Assembly: GCF_030272615.1 (NCBI RefSeq) | Contig: NW_026729297.1 | Location: 1-64,000, forward strand | Length of the DNA: 64,000 nucleotides | Source of the DNA: Cryptomeria japonica | Taxonomy: Eukaryota; Streptophyta; Pinopsida; Cupressales; Cupressaceae | Direction of reading: 5' to 3' | Shown: one piece after another, positions 56,399-64,000 of the stretch | Position numbering within the stretch: position 1 is the stretch's first letter | Layout: each line of letters starts with the position of its first letter | Notes under the pieces: model-generated | The model's database searches: none | Told to the model about the DNA's origin: nothing | Seen by the model: the letters and a program-made list of their open reading frames with translations, nothing else | Translations under genes and position numbers: made by a program

Positions 56399-58657
56399 TG
56401 TTGTTCCCTCTAGCATGTGTTGGCATTAATGTCAAAGTTCCTACAGATTGCATATGATAACTCCTTGATGGTACATATATATGTCTTCTTTATCTAGGGT
56501 ATATGGCTTGAATGCAATGAGCATCTTTTCTGGTGTCTCTATTATGTGATGTCTAGCATATCTTATTTTATAGTAGGCATTTATGTCTTATGTTGTTATC
56601 AATAATAATTGTTTAATAAATTGTTAATATATTATTAATATGTTATTAATATGTTATTATATTTTAATAATATAGGTCATTGCATGTCTAATAATTATAG
56701 GGTTTATTAGTCTTCATATGGTAAGATGTGTGTAAGTGGATTTCTATGCATAAGATGTTTGACATTTGGTTTATAAGCCAAGTGACTTTGTAACTTGGAA
56801 TATATGTCTTTGGGTAATAAGTTTTGTTTGTCAACATGGAATCACATCCCATTATAATTTCCTTCAATAACAATTGGCATTTTGTGATGAAAGAAAAAGT
56901 GTATTGTTGAACACATTACTCACTTTGTCTTATTGAAAAGCATACTCTTTGTCGGACATATTGCTTGTAAAAACCTAGCTATAGTCGGGTATGAGGCCTA
57001 CCAGAGTTCATGGACATTTTTTATTCAATAGTGATGCATTTTTCATGAGCGCTAAGAAGCACAAACACTGATAGTTGGTTTTGACATTCAGTTGGAAGGT
57101 ATTTGTAAAGAATTTAGTGTCTAGGATACAAATGGAGATAGCTCTCTATCACAAAAATATTTGATTTCTTTGGAGGTAGAGATAGGTGTATTATTTCCTC
57201 ATTATCTTGTGGAGTTTCTATTTTGACTAGACTAGTAATAAACAATTTTAGTTTGTTTATTTGAAAAAACTTCTTCTTGCATTAACAAAGTAGTTTTTGG
57301 GTTTTGTTTTTTAACCCTAGTTCGAGGTCCTTGAGTTTAACTTTGTTGCACAAAGATTATTTGGTTTGTTGGAACTTGACTGGGGTTTACATTTTTGTCC
57401 ATAATGTATAATTTTTTCTTCATGTCTTATTACTGCCCTTGTTCAAAACCCTAGTCTAGGGTTTAGCATTCTTTGTGGGTTAGAATTCTTTGTTAAACAT
57501 GAAACCCTTGTTCAGGAGTTAGCATTCTTTGTTGTACATGAAAACTTTATATGTTAAAACTCCATAGTCTTCTCTCAAGTTTTGTTTAGTAGTGATCACT
57601 GTTAAAGACAATAAAATAGTTAAAAGCATTTTGTTCATTCAATTTGGAAAACCATAGTTTGATCTATTGAAATAGTTTTAGAAAGACAGTTGTATATTTT
57701 GTTGTAACAATTATGAAGATAGTTCTCTTTCCATTCAAAAAAAGAGAACACTATATATGCATTATGTTGAAGGCATTCAATGTGTGAGTGTGGTTGATCA
57801 GAAAGACAAATCTTTTATTACTATTTATTGTAATCATAGAGGCATCGTTCTTCAGTTTTGTATCTGAGCTTGAACGAAATGTTGAGAAAAGTTTTGTAAA
57901 TAATTTACAGTGCATTGTGAATGAGATTCACTACATTATATTACTATGTATACTTCACAAATGCATAATGATATATTGTATGTGAACTGTAGTGACATTT
58001 TGTACTTTTTCTTCTGAATCTCAAGTGATGCGAAATCAAAAGATGTTGTAAAAGTGAAACAAAGATGATACTCTATATTTGTATTAGCACTATGAAGATA
58101 TGATATTGTTGAATAACCAATGAGGCACATTGCTAGTGAAGTACATTTAATTGTTAGAGAAATATTGTAGCCAGTGAGGCATTTTATTATTTAAGCCAGT
58201 GAGGCATTTTTTGATTTTTTTAATTCCCCTTAAGGGTTTTCCACTCAATAAATTTGGTGTGATGAGTTTATATCTTATTTGGTTTATTTTGTTTCTATGT
58301 TCTAGTCATGACAAGTATTCATTTTAATGTTTACTGTTGGGATGACGATAAATGCATAAAAATTTAGTATACCATATTAGTTTAAAGAGAATTAAGTATT
58401 CATTTAAATTACTTCATAAGCCCTTCTTATTATAAGATGTTTTCAAATTTTGTTCAACAAATGTTAATGTCATCTTGTTGGTTCTTGTTAGTGTTCAAAC
58501 AAGTTTGCATCACAAATTTCAAAGTATGATTGTCACAAATTTTAAATGAATGTCTTATCTAAAGAAGTTAAGGCAAACAATTACATCTATTTAATAAGAT
58601 ATTGATTCACCCTCCCCCACCCTTCCCCCCTTCTCAATGTCTTTTTGTACTCAAACA
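56399..58657 (+). repeat. 3' LTR, about 2.26 kb
   Basis: Begins TGTTGTTCCC and ends CTCAAACA before the TGTTA duplication. The distal part has the usual plant LTR 3' landmarks: CCCCTTAAGGGTTTTCCACTC (58226-58246) and a C-rich block CACCCTCCCCCACCCTTCC near 58608-58628. The minus and plus ORFs inside are unsupported. Confidence 0.6.
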
Positions 58658-58787
58658 TGTTATTGCTAAACAAATATGAAGATGAATCCCCTAAAAAATG
58701 TGGTGTCACTAGTTCATAGCTCTAGTCAAAAGTGATTCAGCTTTGGCCCATTACCAAGCAAATAAAAACTAAAAAAATTCCATGTTT

Positions 58788-59405
58788 CACTATCACTAAA
58801 TTTTTTTTTTCAAAATAATTAGCTAACAAAATTGTTAGGTAAACTTGTCAATTAAAAAAAATAAGATTAGACTTACGCTAAATAAAATTAGACTCATGCT
58901 ATGAAATGGATTCTAAACATGGTTAAACATTACATGTTGTATGTTACTAGATTGAATTGTGTTTGAGTTTTTATAACAATATTTTAGATCACACTCTATG
59001 ATCCGTCATTGGAATACAAGAGAGCGAAGAGTGACAAACAATTATTATTTATAGATTAGGATCAACTTAAAAAGGGGACGAAGGATGGGAGGTGGCATAT
59101 AACTCAAAGCAAAGGGAGAGAATTAGAAAAAGGAAGAGAAAAGTGGCAAAGAGGGAAAATTTGATAAATAAAAGAAGAGAGGGATAGTAGGAAGAAGCAA
59201 AAGTAAAGGTAGGAAAAAAATACTAAATGTAGAACAAGCTTAGAAGGTACATGAAAATAAACAATTTGAATTAGTGATAATAATAAAATTCAAATGAGAA
59301 ATAAAATATTAAAATGACATAAACTAATGAGCGAATAAACATGAGAAAATTGTTAATACCATATTACAATGTAATATTATCTGTATTAAAAATATAATAA
59401 TTATT
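58788..59405. repeat. Duplicated PRP-array flank, continued
   Basis: Matches 7538-8150 (GCTAACAAAATTGTTAGGTA, CTCATGCTATGAAATGGATTCTAA, GATCACACTCTATGATCC). It resumes exactly after the SINE target duplication. A LINE remnant present after 8150 in the other copy is absent here. Confidence 0.8.
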
Positions 59406-60270
59406 TATATATTATAATAGGAACAAATTAACTTATAATATCAATATGCTATTATACTAAATGTAGTTTGCAATATATTATCCATATAACATATTATAAT
59501 ATGCATTAATAATATATAATCTATCTATTATATTTGGAAACTAGAGATATTATATTATAACAAAAAATACTAGAACATGAAATAAAACTTAATATTGAAA
59601 CTATTGTCACATTTTTCTTCTTTTTTCTAATTATCTCCTTTGGCTTTGACCTACATGCCACCTCCCATCGTCCCTCCCTTTTATAAGTTGATCCTAGTTG
59701 TAATTGATCATTTTTTTGTCTCTTTTAGTTCTTTTGTATCTTCATGATGTATCATGAAGTATGATCCAAAATGTTGATAAAATACTCAAACATAATTTAA
59801 TCTAAAAAATACAACAAAAAAATTATAGATTGTGGAAATCTGATATCATTAATAGTTAAACATTTTATTTTTATTCATCTAAAAAAATTATATTTTGTTT
59901 ATCATCACATTAATTTTATTGACAACATAATCTCATATAAAAAATTTATCAAGATTCTTTAAAAAACAAGGACAACTATAATCTTTCTTTCAAGGACCAT
60001 GGCACAACTCCCTTATCTACAAACTATTTTTATCAGTATAGCCCAATGCATTTAGTGGTCACAAAAGGTAACTATAACATGCTATCCTAGATAAATTCTC
60101 CTCGCCCCATCATCTACTGAAGGCTCTGAGCTAACACTTTAGCCAAAGAGCACGTAAACAGTGTATTTGGCATAAAAAAGACAACTTTAGGGACAAAAAG
60201 TAGTTGATAATAACTTCAAAAGACAACTTAACAGAAAAAAAAAGTGATAGCATTTCGGATGTCTGACAAT
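59406..60270. other. Gene-free AT-rich interval
   Basis: Nothing recognised. 59620-59740 carries, on the opposite strand, a weak match to the 59040-59110 block (GACCTACATGCCACCTCCCATCGTCC against GGATGGGAGGTGGCATATAAC), suggesting a partial inverted copy. Confidence 0.45.
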
Positions 60271-61015
60271 AAACTATCCAGATTTCTCTCATATTTATTT
60301 GTAGATACGCCAGACATTAGTGCAAAGCATTTCAACAATAATGCTTTTTTAACATCCGAAAACATTTTAAGAATAATATTGTTGTGCGGTTTAAAACATC
60401 TGAAAACATTTTAAGAATCATATTGTTGTGCAGTTTTTGTTACAAATGCAATCATGTCACGGTGTCACAGTACAGTTGAATGGCTATCAATTTTTTCTTA
60501 TTGTAGACGAAAAGTTGAAATAGAAATTACGAAAGTGAACTTAGTGCATTATTTAAATCGATTCGACAGGTGCGGTTTTCTTTACTTCCAGGCCTCCCCA
60601 AATGCAACGATATTAAACTACATTAGTAAATTGTTTAAATAGACTTTTCCCGTTCCCGTAATTGAGAATCACATTATTTAACACTTAATCCTTATCAAAA
60701 TTTAAATGTAAACAACAAATATAAAATTGAAGAGGCATGGAATAATTTGTTAACAGTGTGGGAAGTACTCATCAGCACTAAGACGCAAAATCCATCAAAA
60801 ACGATTCATTATTGTAATATGACACCATCTACAATATGACAATACGATAATACACAGAAAAGCTTCTAGTATTCACCGATAACAACATTTCTAAGGAATT
60901 CATGTCTCCCATCATCAGCGAAACCATCATGTAGTAGACAATACTACTATGGATGAGTAGAATCTAAACCACCTCTCCTTTACATAGGGTCTATATATTT
61001 TCCACGATTGGCTAC
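60271..61015 (-). repeat. PRP-4 unit 3' flank and terminal exon
   Basis: Carries the unit block AAGAAT.ATA.TGTTGTGC twice: a 44-bp direct duplication at 60352-60395 and 60396-60439. Further right it matches the other units (GTGTCACAGTACAGTTGAATGGCTATCAA, TTTTCCCGTTCCCGTAATTG). Confidence 0.72.
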
Positions 61016-61135
61016 CTGTAACAAGAACGAAAAGAAAACTTAATCAGCAAAGCAGCCTAGCAAAATTTTGTACGATTACAAACATATCCAAGCGATGGAA
61101 ATGTAAAGTGAGTAAAAACAGAACCGTGAACTTAC
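61016..61135 (-). other. PRP-4 3' UTR intron
   Basis: 120 bp, donor TTTT/GTAAGTT and acceptor TTACAG/GT. Longer than in the paralogues because of extra sequence in the middle. It lies 7 nt after the ancestral stop (61143-61145) and 35 nt after the stop now used. Confidence 0.7.
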
Positions 61136-61170
61136 AAAATATCTAATGAGTAGGATGAGGTGGAGGAGAC

Positions 61171-61818
61171 TTATGCATGAGAGGAGGATTGTAGTGTCCA
61201 TGCTTTGCTGGGGGAGCCTGGCTTGGGAGGAGATTTCTTCAAGGGAGGATGGAGTTGGCCATAGGGATTGAAGATGGGGAAGCCTGGCTTGTGAAATGGA
61301 GGAGTAAGAGGAGGATGAGGTTTTCCATGGGAGAAAGAAGTGGGGCGCTCATTGATGGTATGAGGAGGCACCTTACCGTGCACTGGTGGAGGCTTGGGAA
61401 TGACTGGTGGTTTAACTTTGGGATGGGAAGGAGATTGATGAGCACTAGGGGGAGAAGAGAAGTGACCATCTTTCATGGGATGTTTCTTTTCAAATGGAGG
61501 CTTGTGAAGTGGAGGTGGCTTTGGAATAAATGGAGAAGAGTAGTGTGGCTGTGGCTTAGGAAGTGGAGGAGGCTGAACGCCTTTCATAGGAGGCTTCTTC
61601 TCAAATGGGGGCTTGTGAAGGGGTGGAGGCTTTGGAATAAAGGGAGAAGGATGGTGTGGTTGTGGTTTGTGAAGTGGCGGGGGAAGTGTAGGAGGGTGAG
61701 CTTCTGGTAAAGGCTTTCCATTGTGATGGAAGGGAGGCAATGGTCTCTCCGATGAACACACTGACACAAATGCCAACAAGACGATAAGTAAAAGGGAATG
61801 ATGAAGAGCCATCGCCAT
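61171..61818 (-). CDS. PRP-4: long secreted proline/histidine-rich protein with frameshifted C-terminus
   Basis: 215 residues from Met at 61818 (MAMALHHSLLLIVLLAF); signal peptide about 1-23 (CSS/ER). Longer than PRP-1 and PRP-2 because a 37-residue unit with SPFIPKPPPLHKPPFEKK is repeated (about residues 49-80 and 86-117), and a Pro-rich insert follows (HQSPSHPKVKPPVIPKPP onward). Near 61205-61215 a net loss of 5 bp relative to the paralogues shifts the frame. The last 17 or so residues (SPSKAWTLQSSSHA) replace the family motif, and translation stops at 61171 instead of the old stop at 61143. The protein is still secreted and Pro-rich, so it may function, but lacks the conserved end. TATA box 39 bp upstream of the start. 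Confidence 0.78.
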   Translation of the reverse strand: MAMALHHSLLLIVLLAFVSVCSSERPLPPFHHNGKPLPEAHPPTLPPPLHKPQPHHPSPFIPKPPPLHKPPFEKKPPMKGVQPPPLPKPQPHYSSPFIPKPPPLHKPPFEKKHPMKDGHFSSPPSAHQSPSHPKVKPPVIPKPPPVHGKVPPHTINERPTSFSHGKPHPPLTPPFHKPGFPIFNPYGQLHPPLKKSPPKPGSPSKAWTLQSSSHA

Positions 61819-61856
61819 TGTTGGTGGTGAATTGAAATGGTGCAAGGGTTGAAGAG

Positions 61857-61997
61857 TATTTATACACAACCAAGTGAACCCAAGGGCAGTGGAAAGGTCG
61901 AGTTCAAACGTGCTACGTGTTGATGCTCAACCGCTCATTTTATAACTCTTGGTCCGCAACAAACAAATATAAAAGAAGACTAATGGTTATACGTGGC
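61857..61997 (-). promoter_or_regulatory. PRP-4 core promoter
   Basis: TATAAATA at 61857-61864 and the ACGT-core ACGTGGC (plus strand) at 61991-61997. The GAAnnTTC pair of the other units is absent; the segment between differs and is longer. Confidence 0.65.
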
Positions 61998-62125
61998 GTG
62001 AAGGACAGAAAAGAGGAAGACGTTCTCACATGTTGAGGCAAATCGCTGAAACACCACGAAAAGGAGAGTGAACGTATGGCCATGGGAAAATACAAAAGGG
62101 TTGGATCCGCCTACAACAACGTTTA
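61998..62125. repeat. PRP-4 unit upstream block (short)
   Basis: GTTCTCACATGTTGAGGCAAATCGC, GGATCCGCCTACAACAACGTT and related blocks match the PRP-2 unit at about 35135-35215. The match is lost after 62125. Confidence 0.65.
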
Positions 62126-62639
62126 AAAAACATGTAATTGAATATCTTATATTTTGAATCTTTTTACTTTAGCTTTCAAATATTGAATCGGGATGCTTTC
62201 CTTTGTTCAAAAAGATTTTTATGCTCGCACAACCTTTTCTGGACGGATTATTACCACACTTACGTTGCACTAATTCTTTATGCGCGCCTTCATTAATAAA
62301 ATTTTATTCCCTTCATCGTACTTCACCTCGTAGTCTCATACTGAAGGAGCTAAAGCAAGTCATCGAGAGGTTTGAGACTGTCTGCTAAGGGCTTATCTAA
62401 ATTAAAAGAATCGGGGCCATCCTTCAGTTTTTTCTAAGGTATAAAATGTATATACACAGTATAATTAATAAGTTGAAATTTAAATTAATCAAAAGATAAA
62501 ATTTGAATATTTATTGGAGGTTGTTATCTTAGTTGCTTCTTGTACTATGTGTTTTTCTCTTGTCATACCACATTTAGCTTTTAATGGCCTTGGTCAGCCT
62601 CAGCCCAATAGTTGATGCCAGTGTTGGAGCTTTGTCAAT
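62126..62639. other. Gene-free interval
   Basis: Short plus ORF 62203-62388 without motif. Nothing recognised. Confidence 0.4.
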
Positions 62640-63060
62640 GGGCGACCGTGACACCCTAAAACAAATAACCTTGTAAGTTTGTCCCAAAGGTATTGCACAA
62701 GGTATCTCTTCTAGTAACGCTGATGTTGTCTTGTGTGTCCAAGACTTTGATAGCTCATGCGAATGGCTTGAGAAATTTATCTTAATAGGTTACTTTGTGG
62801 GTAGGGTTCCACCTGAAAGCATGTTGTGTGATTGGGTTGCCAAAGCCTAGGCCCGTAATGGGGTCTGACTTGATGGTGTTCACAATCTCCCCAAGTGCTT
62901 TTTTTTTTTTCTGTTTTGTTTTTTCAATCCCACCATGTCGAGGGTCTCCTTTGTCATGGGCCCTAGTTTGTTTGGTCTTCCTTGCTTGTTTTTCAGCCAT
63001 GGTCATGAGAATTTACTGTCTCAGATGACAAAAAGAAAAAGGTCTTAGTTTTGATTGAGT
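62640..63060 (+). pseudogene. LINE ORF1 (DUF4283-type) fragment
   Basis: The plus frame from 62749 reads DSSCEWLEKFILIGYFVGRVPPE, then DWVAKA, GVHNLPKCFF, NPTMSRVSFVMGPSLFG and FFSHGHENL. This is the gag-like DUF4283 fold of plant LINE ORF1, with its LVGYF.G, P.GFF.F and GPW.F-type landmarks decayed. A TAG and a TGA lie within it, and a T run at 62899-62910 is a likely indel site. The open frames at 62782-63006 (minus) and 62795-63028 (plus) are shadows. Confidence 0.65.
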
Positions 63061-63687
63061 TCCTTGGTCTCCCTTTGCATGAGGATAATAGACAATAAGG
63101 GCTTGCTGAAGAATTCTAGAAGGGTATAGTCTACTACAATGTTCATTAAAATACAATGACAACTTACAAATAGAGATGAGATTGGTCTCAACCATAAGCA
63201 TTATAATCGTAGTCAAATTCAAAGGATAGTCTTTTGAAAATCTATTCTGAAAGGCCTTTGTAGATTAGTTGAGAGAATTGCAATTGGTAAAGGTGGGTAA
63301 TGAGTAGGATTTGCAACCAATGATCATTTACAAACAAAGATAGGTCATTTTGCATTCATTTCTTTCTTATTGCAGAGTACAACAAATTTTCCTATGCATC
63401 AATGATGAAGAAATACAAATAAAGGTAAAGATGCAATCTTAAAAAATACATTCTAAAGAGGACAAATCTACTAACAAAGACCTTTATAGTGAAAATAAGT
63501 CATCTAAAAGTAATGACCCCCATAATTCAATATCAAAGAGTCTTAGGCATAGTCATAGATTCTAAGGCCAATACCAAAACAAGAAATCATTATCAAAAAG
63601 CAATTGAAGAATAGTCCCTAGTTTGCATGAAGAAAGCAACTTCAAAACTTAGAACCATAGCGCTACCATTATAAATGCTTGACAAAA
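63061..63687. other. Gene-free interval
   Basis: Nothing recognised. A-rich plus strand with unsupported short ORFs. Confidence 0.4.
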
Positions 63688-64000
63688 CATAAAGGTTCAT
63701 GATAGTACTGAGTTGCCAAAGTGCTAAGAAAAGGTTAAATTTTTTAACAGGCAATTACGGTGTATTGAAAATGGAAAAGTCATAAAGGATAGTTATATGA
63801 ATAATGAGATAGGGTTATTTATGAGTCATATGCCCAAGGCATGTTGCACAGAAGGAGGGTAGTCATATAAAGGTCTCAAAACTTAATAAAAGAGAGGTAG
63901 TGGAAGACAATCAAAGGAGGAAGCAATTCAATGATTGATGTAGATATGCAATGCTAGTCTATGGAGAGAAAGTGCATAATTTAGGCACAAGATAGTCAAA
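63688..64000. repeat. Dispersed repeat, copy 2 (pairs with 15270-15600)
   Basis: Starts AAAACATAAAGGTTCATGAT and remains colinear with 15273-15600 to the window end. Here the sequence continues leftward past the point where copy 1 meets the Gypsy LTR, so it shows the state before that insertion. Confidence 0.8.

Larger units (their letters stand above)
53366..58657 (+). mobile_element. LTR retrotransposon inside the SINE, without recognisable pol
   Basis: LTR starts TGTTGTTCCC at 53366 and at 56399; the element ends CTCAAACA at 58657. Target duplication TGTTA at 53361-53365 and 58658-58662. A PPT (AAAAGGGGAGTT) precedes 56399. No gag, integrase or RT motifs could be read between the LTRs, so it is either very old or non-autonomous. 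It contains a younger LINE-type insertion at 55565-56173. Confidence 0.8.
53200..58778 (+). mobile_element. tRNA-derived SINE, split by an LTR element
   Basis: Left part 53200-53365, right part about 58663-58778, around 280 bp in all. Pol III box A-like TGGTTAGTTGTG (53224-53235) and box B GGTTCGAGTCT (53259-53269) mark a tRNA-type head. The 3' end is A-rich (AATAAAAACTAAAAAAA). The 9-bp target duplication TCCATGTTT is at 53191-53199 and 58779-58787; the empty site is at about 7529-7537. The head looks like the Au family of plant SINEs, which would need a search. Confidence 0.75.

Noticed and set aside
61249-61710. A 153-codon plus-strand ORF antisense to PRP-4.
   Set aside because: Trp/Arg-rich translation of the reverse of Pro-rich codons; a shadow of the real gene. 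The same applies to 50453-50731.

Overview
This is a nuclear plant window, most likely from a conifer. The DNA is AT-rich and gene-poor. It is filled with old, nested retroelements (Ty1/Copia, Ty3/Gypsy, LINE, a tRNA-derived SINE, MITE-like elements). It also carries a GIY-YIG-bearing Penelope-like element (PLE), a class which in land plants is known from conifers (the published Dryad elements). No bacterial-type operons, rRNA, tRNA genes or CRISPR arrays are present.

The only plausible host genes are a dispersed tandem family on the minus strand encoding small secreted proline/histidine-rich, cell-wall-type proteins: PRP-1 (27520-27990), PRP-2 (34303-34800), PRP-3 (50483-50936, broken by a 32-bp deletion) and PRP-4 (61171-61818, C-terminus frameshifted, with an internal 37-residue duplication). 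A fifth unit near 39.85-40.29 kb keeps the upstream promoter block but has lost TATA box, gene and 3' UTR. Each complete unit has the same plan: a TATA box, an ACGT-core motif upstream, one coding exon and an intron in the 3' UTR starting 7 nt after the (ancestral) stop codon. The units are embedded in longer segmental duplications. Related flanks occur at 6.5-8.15, 19.06-19.37 with 26.7-28.5, 29.1-30.5, 31.1-33.7, 38.4-43.1, 49.8-53.2 and 58.8-59.4 kb.

Layout: 1-3.9 kb, 3' part of a degenerate LTR element; 4.6-6.5 kb, PLE remnant (minus); 6.5-8.15 kb, duplicated flank; 8.16-12.5 kb, LINE-type 3' remnants and a 300-bp tandem repeat; 12.5-15.27 kb, truncated Gypsy element (minus) with gag, protease, PBS and 5' LTR; 19.38-26.67 kb, a 5'-truncated LINE carrying a complete but decayed Copia element (Copia-1, 21242-26656); 26.7-28.5 kb, PRP-1 unit; 31.1-33.7 kb, retroelement-derived segment R1; 33.74-35.35 kb, PRP-2 unit; 37.94-38.37 kb, MITE-like element; 38.4-40.3 kb, gene-less unit; 40.3-43.1 kb, R2 (copy of R1); 43.1-44.1 kb, Copia RNase H and LTR fragment; 44.175-49.814 kb, Copia-2 (699-bp LTRs, polyprotein in one frame with ten internal stops, four-module heat-shock-type motif in both LTRs); 49.8-51.4 kb, PRP-3 unit; 53.2-58.8 kb, a four-level nest (flank, SINE, LTR element, LINE-type retroposon); 60.3-62.1 kb, PRP-4 unit; 62.6-63.06 kb, LINE ORF1 fragment; 63.69-64 kb, repeat matching 15.27-15.6 kb.

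Most boundaries rest on direct reading of LTR ends, target-site duplications and paralogous empty sites. Product names are inferred from protein motifs. Identities are by-eye estimates because no search could be run.
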